Below the pieces are notes generated by a model that saw only the letters and a program-made list of their open reading frames with translations, made no database searches and was not told where the DNA came from. Shown here piece after piece: positions 32,612 to 44,499 of a DNA stretch of 64,000 bases. A program made the position numbers and the translations under genes. Numbering within the stretch: the first letter of the stretch is position 1; every line of letters begins with the position of its first letter. The stretch comes from Pisolithus tinctorius (taxonomy: Eukaryota > Basidiomycota > Agaricomycetes > Boletales > Pisolithaceae): positions 744,001-808,000 of the forward strand of contig JANFAH010000001.1 of the NCBI GenBank assembly GCA_024663395.1, given 5' to 3'.

Positions 32612-34884
32612 GACACACTGTTGCATGTACCCACTCGAACGAGTGTCATGTCTACTCGGTCCCTACCTACTCCATCAGGAAAAATTCACTTGAGAATGTA
32701 GTGCTATATAGGTTATGTTGCATGAATAGCTGTATTGACAAGTCCCCATTATGTAGTCAATATAGTCATTATACAATGTTACATAGCATACCATAGCTTG
32801 AATAGTACAAGGGTGTTACTGTGTAACATCATGCTATGTGTGCTTGCAAGGCTATCTAGTAGAACATACCATCTATCACTTTGCTATACTGAACCCCAGG
32901 TAACATAGCATATACATCACTCCACACCCCAATTGCACCAAAAGGCAGTATATTTCAAAGTATATTTCGAAGACGACACATGTACAGTAGTAGGCAAGTG
33001 GTAGCTATGGTTTAACCTCAATCCGACTCATCCTCTGTTGTTGACCCATCCTCATGTTCCTTGATTGCAGCTGCAATGATGTGCGCTGAAACCTTGCACT
33101 GGGACTCCGTCGTGAGCGCGCCGGCACCTGAGTGAACACTACTCATAGAATTAGTTATGATGCACCTTAATGTATGGAAGCACGCACCGGCCAATGGCAT
33201 ATATCTTAGAACATATGGCTGGTAAGATGCCAACCTCCTTAGTGGCATCGTCGAAATCTTGAAGGCACTTCAGGTATGACTCGAAGACGGAACAATATTC
33301 TTGTGTGGTGAAGGATATATCCCCCCGTTGCCCTGTTGCCCACTCGTCAATACAGCACTCAATCTGCACGGTCAGTCTTAATACAACATGTCACAAGGGG
33401 TGACATACTGCTGTGAGGATAAGTGCCAGTGCCGGGTATGGGAATGGCTTGAAATGTTCAGGGAACTTGACACCCTCGTCGTGTTTGTTTGCAAACCACA
33501 TCATGTTGATGATATTTTGAATGAGTGGCACTTTCAGAAACCCACGTCGATTCTCTTCTGTTGGCGACATGTACTAAACAGTATGCAGCCACACGTCACA
33601 ACAATTGTCTTGACAATGTATAAAAAACTACTCGCCTTGAATGCAAAATTTGTACCTTCTTTGAGTGACTCTGCTAAAGCCTGATTCTTCTGGATCGCCG
33701 ACTTGCTTTGGCTACTGTGGAAGCCAAACATAGCCTCAACCAGTGGGCAAAGCTTTGTCTTGAGCTCACCACGGACTTGCGAACTGCGGCTGGTGATCTA
33801 TAGTATATCAACGGGTGACCAGTGACTATCCCACTTGTCCAGTCATAGGAGGCCACTTACGAGTTTAGATAAGTTGGGGGTCCGAGCAAGTTTCACCCCA
33901 GTCACTTGACAGGCTCTCATCCAAGAGGCTGCCAACAGCATGGTCTCTTGGCCATGGTCGGGCATAGGGGATTGGGCACATAGGCGTGCGCGATAGTCTC
34001 CAATTGCTGTGGTCATGAATTCTTGGGTCACATCATCATAGTCCTTGGCACGGGGGTGACCTTCATGATCGGTGAGCTTTTGGGCTTTCACAGTTGTCAG
34101 GTCGACATCTTCAACACCTATCTCACGTTGCCTCTTCGGCCCCGCACTCCAATGGCCAACGCATGTAAGCATGATACAATGCGGTAGACAATAGACTTAC
34201 TGTTCAATAGCATTCTTCACGGTCTCGGGCTCACGTGTAACGGTCTCCGCACTGTGCTTATCCCTCGCCTTCTTCTGCTTCACAGTCTCCACTTCAGACG
34301 ATGCGATGGAAGTGATGGTGTGGTGTTCATCATCCGTGTCGCCATCCGAAGCCATCAGGGCCTGTGGCAGGGGTTAGGGGACATGATGTGAAAGCAACAG
34401 AGTTGGACTTACTTTGAGAGCCTCTATGGCTGTAGCTGATATACATGGGGTCCTTGGTACTTTGTTGTTACGAAACGTCAGTGGTTGCTTGCTTGCACCA
34501 CTAAGTTTAGTAGCCACAATGCGGCTGGCAAACTAAAACACAGTAAGTCAGACGGGCACGAACACAACTAGAATATACTGTTGTGCCTGAGTGTCACTGG
34601 CATTGTCATCATCTTTGTCGGCGTCGAACGTGCCCTCCTCATCGTTATCTGCATCCCCTTCATCTTCATTCTCACTTCCAATGTTGGCCAATTGATGGAG
34701 GCGCTCCTTTCAGGCTTTGGTGTCCCGCCGCTGAGCAGCTGCATGCTGCTCATTGACCAGCTGCTGCTGTTTTTCCGATGCCCGGTGGATCCGCCCATGA
34801 GAGGGTTCTATCCTGTGTGATTAGCACCAACCTCACCGATTTAAAAATTAAGATAACTTACCGTCGTGGTTCTCTTTGTCATGT
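32612..34884. other. Spacer of the large palindrome
   Basis: This 2,273 bp unique segment lies between the inverted Plavaka arms. The first 400 bp (to about 33017) holds no gene I can support. The rest holds the DUF6532-type gene. Confidence 0.8.
33018..34830 (-). pseudogene. DUF6532-type protein gene, damaged
   Basis: Blocks in order: a Gln/Ala-rich helix (HRASEKQQQLVNEQHAAAQRR), an acidic linker (ENEDEGDADNDEEG), a KQKKARDKHSAETV segment, and the core. The core comprises DYDDVTQEFMTTAIGDYRARLCAQSPMPD, SSQVRGELKTKLCPLVEAMFGFHSSQSK, ALAESLKEGTNFAF, IECCIDEWATGQRGDISFT and a short C-terminus ending EDGSTTEDESD at 33018. The core order matches proteins annotated DUF6532 in mushrooms, of unknown function. 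An in-frame TGA follows DTKA (about 34710), where CGA would fit. The 5' end runs into the palindrome arm, so the start is missing. Confidence 0.6.
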
Positions 34885-37800
34885 GCATGCCGGCTTTTGG
34901 CAGAAGGTTGCATTGTGTGTGCAAGTAGCTGAAACTCGAGAGCGTCAACAACAATTATGCGGGTACTACTGGTTCCGTACTCACTCCTTATATCCAGCAT
35001 GCAGGTATGGTCTTGTTTGGTGGGATCAATGAAGAAAATGCGAGCGTGTCAGCGCAAGGATGATAGGACAATTGCAGGTGATATTTGTATCAAAAAAAAA
35101 AAAAAAAAAAAAAAAAAAAACAGCCAAACAGTGTCATCTTGGCACTCACTGTCCAATGATCAGCTTGTCCGATGGATCGTTGATATTGAGACATGTCACA
35201 GTTATAGTAGCTGTCAGACTGTTAGCAAGTAACCTCAGCAGACGAGATGAAACGGTGTACCTCACCATGGCCACCCATTGCTGTGACTACTGCTTGAAAA
35301 CCATTTCCACCGTTGCGGGCGTCAAGCGGCACATTTCCCAGTCGGCTGCCTGCCAACAGCAATGGAAGCAAGTCCTGGAGCGCACTGCGAGCACTGCATC
35401 TGTTGACGAAGACCATCAGCTTGATGATGGTCAGTTAGAGTACATGCCAAACCTTGCATCTGACTGGCACTACAAGCCTAGTGATGATGGGCTCGATCTT
35501 CTGGAAGGATCCTTGGTACAGCAGTTTCAGCCTTGCGCTGAACCTGAACGTCTCGATCCTCTGCCTAGACATGCATCAGTTGAAGACGTCGAGGATGGAT
35601 CTTCACCAGCCGGTGACGGACACTTCATCGAGCAGTACACAGGATTCGCCACTCGAATCTTGGGCTCACGTGCAACAGCGTTCAAGGAAATGAAGAAAAC
35701 TGAACAAAAAAACAACAATAATCAGTGGGCTCCTTTTCAGAACAAGAACGAGTGGGACCTGGCCTGCTTTCTGATGAAAAACATGGGTCAGACGAAGATC
35801 AATGAGTTTTTAAAACTCTCACTTGTATGTATCGGCACACTCACCGCTCTAGAAGATAATGACATTACCATTGCTTGACACCAGGTTCGTGAAAGTGGAG
35901 TCAGTTTCAGCAGCGCGCATGCCTTCCTCAAATATGTGGACTCACTTCGAACTGGCCCGGCGTGGACTTGTGAAATGATAGATGTGGTGGGAGACGCTGT
36001 GACTGAAGACGGAAGCTGGAGACGGGAACAGGTCGAGCTGTGGCGTAGAGATCCAGTCGAGTGTGTTATGGAACTCATTGGTAACCCGGCCTTCCGGGAT
36101 GCTATGGCATACAGCCCTGAGCGTGCATACACGGATTCCAAAGGCACCAATCATATCTATGATGAAATGTGGACAGCTAATTGGTGGTGGGATGTGCAGG
36201 CGAGTGCTTACCTCTGAAGCTTGGGCCGAGTGAGCCTAACAAGACTTCCATCGTACAGGGAAAATTGCCTGCCAGCGCTACGGTCGCACCTGTCATCTTG
36301 TCATCGGACAAGACCTCCCTGTCGATGTTCAGTGGGGATAAGAAAGCATGGCCTGTGTACCTGACAATAGGAAACATATCAAAGGATGTCAGACAACAAG
36401 TTTCCACACATGCGACGACATTGATAGGCTACTTACCCATCTCCAAACTCGAGTGCTTTGAGAAAAAGACCCGATCGCTGGCAGGATATCGCCTCTTCCA
36501 TCATGCCATGTCGCTGCTCCTTCGACCTCTAGGTGACACCGGTCATAATGGCAAGGTCATGATCTGCGCCGATGGTTGTCTGCGTCGAGTCCATCCGATA
36601 CTTGCTGCCTATGTTGCGGACTTCCCTGAACAATGTTTGGTAGCTTGTAGCAAAGAGAGTCGATGTCCGCTCTGTCTGGTTCAATCAAATAAACAAGGAG
36701 ATCGCGGGGAATGGGCATGCCACAGCATGGCTGACACACTGAAAACATTGCAGCGAAAGCGGAAGAATGGGCAGTCTAGGAGGTTTGATGACGAAGGTTT
36801 GCGTGCTGTGTTCGAACCTTTTTGGAAAGACCTACCCTTCACCAACATCTTCGCCTGCATCACTCCCGACATCCTCCACCAACTTCTCAAGGGCGTCTTC
36901 CACGACCATCTACTCCAGTAGTGTATCAAAATTATTGGGGAGAAAGAGATTGATGCACACTTCCGAACCGTCACCCGATACCCTGCTCTTCGTCACTTTG
37001 CAAAAGGAATATCAACAGTCTCGCAGTGGACCAGCAAAGAGCACAAAGAGATGCAGAGGGTATTTGTGGGTCTACTTTCTGGTGCTGTTGACGAGCGTGT
37101 CCTTGCTGTCGCTCGCTCATTGCTGGACTTCTTTTATTACGCACAGTTACAGCAGCACACGGAGAAGACACTAAAGGCTATGCAAGACAGCCTTGACTCG
37201 TTCCACGACCACAAGCACGTTCTCGTCGAACTCAAAGTGCGAGAGGATTTCAACATCCCCAAGATCCATTCCCTTCTGCACTACGTGTCCTCTATACGAG
37301 TGCTTGGCAGCACAGATGGCTACAATACTGAGTACCCGGAGCGTTTGCACATAGACTACGCTAAAGACGCTTATCGGGCGAGTAACAAGCATGACTATGT
37401 GGAGCAGATGGCATTGTGGCTTCAGCGGCAAGAAGCTATCCATTACAAGTCCACCTACCTCGCTTGGAGGCAGTTCAGGAAGTCCCCGTCTGCAGACTCG
37501 CTGGAAGATGGATGTTTTGGCAGCAGTGACTCTGATTCTGAATGGGGTGAGGATCGAGGAAGGGTGTGTGCTCCGACTGGGGTCAGTGTATTTGGCACAT
37601 CCGCTCGGCGGGTTGCAGGTAAATTGATTTATGTTCATGCTTGCAATGTACTCATGTAGACTGCAGAACTACCAGCCAATACCTGCTACAGAGTGACGAA
37701 GTTCCCTTCTCGCAGCCGACTTTCCGTTGACCATATTTGGGCCGAATACAAAGCTGCTGAATTCACACCCACACTCAAACAATGGCTCTCCTCATACTCT

Positions 37801-38725
37801 GGTCAACACCGAGCTGTACAATTGACTGAATCAGATCGGTTCGACATCTACCACAATCTGTACATCAAGACTGGCCCGAGCGTCATCACTGGCCATCAGG
37901 AGAGTATGCAAAAAATTCGCGCTATGCCAAAGGTCATTGGTCGAGGTCGTAAGCCAGATTGCTCCGCTCGGTTTGATACCGCATTTGTGTTGGAGGAAGG
38001 GTGTCAATGCTCTATGCCCCTCGTTCCAAACAGTATGTATATCACACCAGTTTGCATCCCTCCGCTGATGAGGTCTTGGAAACCCTAGGTGTGCGAGTTG
38101 CTCAAGTCCGGGTCATATTCAAGCTTCCTGATTACTTTGGTAACTATCCGCATCCCCTCGTCTACGTTGAGTGGTTTACAGCGCTCCACCGCCGTGATCC
38201 CGCCTCCAGTCTGTACATTGTCACTCGTTCGACATGTCATCATCGCCCAAATGTGGCGATCATCAGTGCCGACCGTATTGTACATGCATGCCACCTGCAA
38301 GCGCGATGCAGGAAGGAGATCAATGCAGACTGGTCAGCGGACAATGTGCTGGACAGGGCTGCCGCATTTTATGTGAATTCTTACATCAACTTAGATATGT
38401 TCGTCGCATTGGAGTAGTTTTTTTTTTTTTACCATCGTGTTGCGCAACCCCACAAGTCAATGAATGTGTGATTCAATATATGGAATGACTATGTAGACTA
38501 CTGTAGCTCTGGAGGGCTATATGTTGTACTGTCATGCTGGTGAGTCTGTGATGGTTGTATGACAGTCCACTGCCTGATATGACAGATGTGTTGTACTCCC
38601 CATCTTAAATTGACATGTCAATAGTGCAACAGAGTGTGTGCCTGAGACAACCTAGCACAATGAAGCCTTTGGGTGACAGTGTACCTTAGTGGCTATGCTA
38701 CATATCAAAGTAATTTTCCTGATGT
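34885..38725. repeat. Right arm of 3,841 bp inverted repeat
   Basis: Mirror of 28771-32611. The inner edge is at gcatgccggc and the outer edge at cctgatgt. Confidence 0.9.
35267..38417 (+). pseudogene. Plavaka-family transposase, copy R
   Basis: This is a mirror copy of 29080-32230, starting at ATG 35267 and ending at TAG 38415-38417. It carries the same internal TAG (36919-36921) at the conserved Trp position after HDHLLQ. The only protein change I saw is one Arg to Cys (CGC to TGC) near 38010. Because the two copies share the lesion, it predates the inverted duplication. Divergent copies face away from the spacer. Confidence 0.88.
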
Positions 38726-38728
38726 GGG

Positions 38729-38960
38729 GACTCCTAGGGCTTGACAGAATAGGGTCCAGTTCAACCCAGAGGGGTTCTGAGCTTGGAAGTGAGAACAGAG
38801 GGTGAAGGAGTGACTGGAGTTGGTCAAAATGAATGGAGTGGGGAAATGAGCAAACAACGGCATCTGGAGGTCCTCTAGGGGTGCCTCAGTGAGGGCTTTC
38901 GCTGTCTTTCTTTCGCAGTCTTTGATTTCGCAGTCTTTTCAGTCTTCATCTTTTTTTTTT
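38729..38960 (+). repeat. Right direct repeat of composite
   Basis: It matches 27959-28193 in the same orientation, starting gactcctagggcttgacag. It directly abuts the right palindrome arm; the first 38 bases expected from the left copy are absent. Confidence 0.6.
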
Positions 38961-39266
38961 TTTGTTGTGTACTGTAGACCTACACTAGTGCGCAAAAATG
39001 CTGACTAAGCTACCAAAAATGCGCCACCAAGGTAGGCTAAGTATCACTAATGTAAATCAAAGCAAAAACACAGTAGAAAAGATAAAATAATTAAATCACC
39101 TCAGTAGGGAGTACTTATTCCCTACAATGGTATGTCCATAGAGCTGTGGTTGCTGGAGCATGTGGGGGAGCTTCAGGGGTTCCATGCTCGAATAAGGAAA
39201 GTCCAATGGCAAAATGCCCAACTCAAAATGGAAATGGCCGACAGCAGACCTCAATCACTCCAAGTA

Positions 39267-39660
39267 CTTTTTTTTTTTGCCATCGTCGTAATGAAAAATG
39301 AAAAAACATGTTTGTCAAAGTACTTTTTTTTTTGGCCATTGTCAAATTGAAAAAAAAAACTCATCAACCTAATGTATGGAAAGCCGGACAATCATGCTCG
39401 AATAAGGAAAGTCCAATGGCAAAATGCCCAACTCAAAATGGAAATGGCTGATGGCAGACCTTGATCACTCCAAGTACTTTTTTTTTTGGCCATTGTTGTA
39501 ATGAAAAAAGAAAAAACATGTTTGTCAAAGTACTCTTTTTTTTTGCCATCATCATAATGAAAAAAGAAAAAACATGTTTGTCAAAGTACGTTCTTTTTTT
39601 GACCGTCGTCATATTGAAAAAAGAAAAAACACCTTTGTCAAACTTGTGACTGCATTTCCT
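39267..39660. repeat. Subterminal poly-T/A repeat units, left
   Basis: Five units of about 55 bp follow the pattern caaagtact-T(n)-gccatcgtcgtaatgaaaa...acatgtttgt. Similar inverted units occur at 48170-48330 and 49380-49485. Confidence 0.75.
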
Positions 39661-39680
39661 ATGTATCTATAATTGCAGTG

Positions 39681-39966
39681 TCAACACCATCTCCTTATCA
39701 TAGCCAACAAGAAGTTCCCCTCAGCCACAGGCAAGCCCTCCCATGCAAGATGCATCACAAACTGGTTGCCCACAGGTGGTTCCATGGAGTGAGATTGCCT
39801 GTGGCAATCGAGGATAATGTCAATGTCAGATAAGCCATAGCCATGGGAAGCAAGATATTGAGCTACAATTCCACCCAATGGTTGAGCTCGAGCCTTGACC
39901 TGGGAGCTTAAATCTGAGTTTGCATGAGGAACATATTGGCTGGAAAGAAGACCATGAAGGCTATGG

Positions 39967-40010
<44 letters not shown>

Positions 40011-40920
40011 GATTGGGCCAGCAGGGGGACCTGAAGAGGGAGGGGGGGAGAATGGATGATGGGTAGAGTGCACTCATGTGCAGGTATGAGATGTGGATGG
40101 TGACAATATCATCGAGTAGGTGGGGGATGTGGGAGTGGACATGGAAGGAACCCTACATCTTGAGGGAGGGGATCTTGGGGTGTTTGAGGAGCTTACTAGG
40201 TCTGCATCAACTTGGAGAGTGCGGAGACTGTTGGTGATTGCATCTACTGTACCACAGTTAAACCCGTCAGTTTGGAAAATGTGAAGTCAAAAATCACCAT
40301 CATTAAGCACTTTGGTAGATGTTAGCAAGGGAGGCATGAGTCCTTCAATGCCTTTCACCACGACGAATGCTAAAGCCTCCCAGAATGAGGCAGTGTGATG
40401 TTTTTTGAGATACTTGAATGTACCCTTGGCGCATGTTACACTTTCCCTAATTTGTTGACAGATTAAGTGTTGCAAGTTGAAAAGGTGTGAAAGTGCTTCA
40501 CCTAGTATGGTGAACCCCAGGTGGTGCACCTATTACCACAGCATGAAAGCCTTTGTCATTGTGGAGCAGGTTTCGCATGTTTCGAGAGCCACCCAATGCA
40601 GCAAGTAATTGAGTAGGGCTCGGGTTGGCTGGCAGTGCATTCATGATGGGCTGCAGTGTTCTGCATACAAGTTGGGCCTCCCATTTGGAAATACATTGAA
40701 TGGTGATTGGTAATGGCAGCAATGCTCTCCCACACTCCATGCAGGGACTACATTGCTTCATGTCAGTACTGCACACAATAATTGAGTGACATGTAAAGTA
40801 CCAGTCCAAGTCTCGATAGATGCCTGTCACTGGGCCACCAATGACTGCCCACATGTACTCTACGTTAGTTGAGGGGATGGCCATGTTGAATTGGAGTGAG
40901 GACCACTTCAGCAAGAGCAA
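39681..40920 (-). CDS. Unknown protein in the full-length element
   Basis: Three open blocks, probably exons, lie on the minus strand: about 40920-40500 (Met/Cys-rich, PANPSPTQLLAALGGSRN), 40529-40287 (FWEALAFVVVKGIEGLMPPLLTS) and 40073-39681 (GGIVAQYLASHGYGLSDIDI...GNQFVMHLAWEGLPVAEGNF). Splice sites were not resolved. The 3' end lies inside the terminal repeat region and is duplicated at 48745-48825. I do not recognise the family. Confidence 0.4.
39969..40006. repeat. (GT)19 microsatellite
   Basis: A perfect dinucleotide run lies inside the unknown gene, where it would give a Thr-His run on the minus strand. Confidence 0.95.
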
Positions 40921-40990
40921 GCATCAATGAGTGTACTATACAAGATTCACAGAAGCCATACAGCCAAAGAACCTTTACTTTCAACGGTAA

Positions 40991-43294
40991 TCAGAACACC
41001 TCTCCTGCATTGTGAGTCTTTCCTTTGCACGAGGCTGTCCCTGAGCTTTGGGCCTTCCCCTTGCCAAACACCTCTAGCTGGAATCCTGTCCATTTGCAAT
41101 ACTTGTTACAGATGTGCTGGTGCTCAAATGCTGCAACTTCATCCTCCAGATTACCTTCCCCAAACAAGATCCGGCCTTGGTTAACGTCGCTGGAAAGCAA
41201 GAGCAAGGTGATTCATCAGTCTATTACACACAATCAGGATGTCAGATGATTATTGCGCACAGGTGGGTGAGAATTTGGGGATCTGATAACAGCATCATAC
41301 TGCCTGCATAAGAAGTCACAGAAGTCAGTGCATCAATGTACTATGATTGGATCCAAGGTGACTTACCTTGGTAATCAGAAATGTATACTTGACCATTTGT
41401 GTTGCTGTATTGGACGTGTTGTGTGAATGCAAGAAATTCTGCCATTTCATACCTGTACTCACTGGGTTCAGGGAAGGGATTGGGGTTGCTGTTGTGAATA
41501 AACTTCATGAACTTCTTTGAATCGCCACCACTGATTCTGTCTGAACCATCATCAAATCTAATCAACTCCTCAGCAAGGTACATAGCACTGGCAGAGCCAA
41601 GTTTTGGGGCATGAGGCCCTGTGGGACCACCTGGATGGTGTGAATATGCGACCACTAGGCCAGCAACTACAAAATGCAAGATGGGGATTTCGAAAGGAGG
41701 GGGATCTGTAGATTCAGAGATGCAATGATGGATGTAGTTGTAGGTCATGTTGAGGAGCGCCTTCGACCAGTACAAAATGTTGGCCTCCTGAACTAGCTTT
41801 ATTGACTCTTCATGCAGTGTCAGTCACATATAGGGTGGACTGCCCTGTGTGACATCATATGGATGCTTGAGGACAATTTCTTCATTTGGGGTAGACCCAA
41901 GGGAGTTGGCCACACTCCTGAAAATGTTGATTTGGGCGCCTTGTGCTGTCTTAAATGCACCCACACCAATGATGTCATGACTGGAGTGAGTTACCAGGAT
42001 TGTGCCAGAGAGAGAATTGATCTTGTTGATGTCGAAGGTGTCATTTCCCCTGACGAGCTCTGTTATGTCACGAGTGGGTATCAGATAGAAGTTGATTGGT
42101 TTGAATTTCTGCTTAAGTACTGATGTCACGATGCATTAGCATAGGTCAATGAAGATTGTAGTGTGACGTACTGGTCTGTAGCTCGAACTTCCCTCTGCCT
42201 CTGGACTGGAGTGCAGTTTTGAGATGGTCAGGGTCTGGAAGTGACACAGTGGCAGGCTTATTCTGAGGCAGAGTGAAACCTGTTGCACTCGAGATACTGT
42301 TCAATTCAGGGTCTGAAAGCGACATGGCAAGAGGCTTCTTATGCCAAGGTATGGTGAGACCTGCTGTGCTCAAGATATCACTGCTTGATTTGAGGTTGTC
42401 AAGGTCTGGAACTGAGGTGACAGACTTCTTATGAGGTGGAGAAAGACCCGTTGTACTTGAGATACTGCTTGATTGGTGATGGCAGCATTTGGCGAGCATA
42501 CTTGTACCTGCCTCTATCATCAAAGAGGTGGACGGCTCTGTCTGGTCAAAGAGATGCCGGATATCATGAGAAATAGGGCAATCAATGAGGGTCGTAGTTG
42601 ATGTCTGTGGGGCAGATACAGCTGGAGCCTCGGAACCCTTGGGAGTGGTGGCAGCATTGGTGACAGACATCACAGGAAGCATGGATGTGCCTGCCACTGC
42701 AGTGTCATCGAGTTTCTCCTGGAAAGCCTCGAGCTCCTGCCACTGGCTTGCAGGGATGACAATGTAGAGACTGAACTGCTTGGCCTTGAAGACCATGGCT
42801 TGGGAATTTTTGTGGGTGGCCAGATGGAGGCACTGGGCATAGAAGTACAGCTTGTTCGACGTCAGTGAGTGTTGGAAGAGATCCACCCACATCGCGTCAC
42901 ACACTACAAACTCAGAGTCATGCCACAGGAATTCAGGATGGAAAGCTTGGCTACATGGGGTGATTGTGTGGAGGGTGATGTCCATGAGCTCAGCTGCTGA
43001 GGCCAAGGCATTAATGTCCTTCAGGCCCTTGCATATGTTCTGTTATAACACATTAGCTATGTTGACAGGGAAATGCCCACATAATACACATACTCTGATG
43101 GGATTGCCCCAAAGACCTTTCTTCCTAACCCCAGATTCATATAATGCCAAAACCTCCAATGATATTGTTTCCGCAGGTGGGGGACAGTGGGCCACACGTT
43201 GCCAGTGTTCACGCTGAACAGCATACTGCAGGTGCCATGGAGTATAGCCAACAGAGCTGGCAGGCAATGAAGTGCCTGCACCTGGTGGTGCCAT
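40991..43294 (-). CDS. Alpha-kinase (MHCK/EF2K type) protein carried by transposon
   Basis: N-terminal exons read WHLQYAVQREHWQRVAHCP...VLALYESG, then ASAAELMDITLHTITPCSQAF...FKAKQFSLYIVIPASQWQ, followed by a Ser/Thr/Pro-rich linker (to about 42150). The kinase N-lobe is at 42129-41824 with VGAFKTA and EEIVLKHPY, the likely ATP-binding Lys region. The C-lobe continues at 41775-41341 with EFLAFTQHVQYSNTNGQVYISDYQG. It ends at 41206-40991 with FGEGNLEDEVAAFEHQHICNKYC, the Gly-rich motif and the H/C zinc ligands unique to alpha-kinases. All key segments are present and frames are open. Alpha-kinases phosphorylate Ser/Thr and are expanded in some mushrooms; substrate unknown. Exon borders are approximate. 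Confidence 0.7.
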
Positions 43295-44499
43295 GGCTGA
43301 AGGTATGTGAATGTTGGGTCCTCAGATTGGAAGTTGTGGATGTGGCACACGGCTGATGCTCAGCAGTTGGTTTGGAATGGGTGGAGGTGGCATGCGAAGG
43401 TTTGCCATAGCCATGACTGGAGGGGGATTAATTGATGCTGTATAAAAACTAAGTAAAAAAATGGACAGGGAATGGTCATTCATGACTCACTGCATGACTG
43501 AGCAGCACCCACAGATTGGCGAATGGCTTGTGGACTTGGTAGTGACACTGTCAAAGGGTAAGTGGATATTTGCCAGACATAGAACTGGAAAGTTTACTAA
43601 CCTTGGGCTCAGCTAACAGTTGTCGAAGGCTTCCTCTGATAATGTGCATAGCAACTACCACACACATACCTGCCAGGCTTGGTCTGGTCAACAGGTGCAA
43701 CATAGTGGCAAGGTTCACCCAGGTTGATGATGACTGCACAGGAAGGTCACTGGCAAAGCCTTGCTACTTGTGCGTATGCATCTTCACTGAACTGTGTGAC
43801 AAGATGTGAGCTTGGATCAGTAGTGGACATGTCAGTGATTTTTACTGCACCTGTATATGCAACACACAGTGATTTATACTGCACATGTATATGCAATGCA
43901 ACAAATGTCCACCAGACATGTGAGGACAGGGGAATTGAGACTTGAGACTCACTGACAATTGATGCCTTCATGCTGGAAGGACAGGCAGGTGTGCAGTGCA
44001 CTCGAGGAACGCACCTGAGTTGGAAACACTTGGGAGGCACAGGAAGGGAATGGTCAGTTCTTAAGTGCATCTGCATTGAAATGAAAGACACTTTGCTTCA
44101 GCCTTGATGCAGCTGTGTTGTAGTGTGGAGGGATCTGAGTGGTTGGAGATAATCAAGAACGCAGCCATGAGGTCTTGCATGGAGATTCAGGCCTCAGGTA
44201 GCAGTTGCACATTTTACATATACATAGTACACTCAGCTATGATAGGTGACTTGTCACTCCACCTCAACCTCTCTGCTTCACAAATCGCTACTCATTGGTA
44301 TAAAGCAGGTTGGAACAGGCTGACAGCTCACTCCCTCAATATCGTCTCAATGCCCAATCAGTGGAAACTGAACTGTAAGCTCAGCCTCATTCTTTGAAAT
44401 CATTGCATCTGATCAATGTCACTAACACAGCACCAGTGGAACTCATTGAACCACATGTTTGAAGACTCTGGAAGGCATGCTTCAACGACCATCAAATTC
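43295..44499. other. Region between divergent kinase and transposase genes
   Basis: Short open blocks on both strands could be further 5' exons of either gene; none is recognised. A tandem pair near 43835-43890 (gtcagtgattttactgcacctgtatatgcaa... and acagtgatttatactgcacatgtatatgcaa...) is a local direct repeat. Confidence 0.35.

Larger units (their letters stand above)
27921..39126. mobile_element. 11.2 kb composite insertion with inverted Plavaka pair
   Basis: Unit 1 (around 20950) shows the uninterrupted site. Here the site is split by a sequence starting TGTAAGTTAGG and ending TTCCCTACA, flanked by ATGG on both sides (27917-27920, 39127-39130). Contents: a direct-repeat end, about 440 bp of unknown DNA, Plavaka transposase (-), DUF6532-type gene (-), Plavaka transposase (+), and a second direct-repeat end. 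The TG...CA ends, 4 bp duplication and direct repeats resemble LTR-type insertion, with Plavaka inside. Which component moved the whole is unresolved. Confidence 0.7.

Noticed and set aside
39969..40006. GT run as telomere-like sequence
   Set aside because: It is a pure dinucleotide microsatellite, unlike the TTAGGG-type telomeres usual in basidiomycetes.
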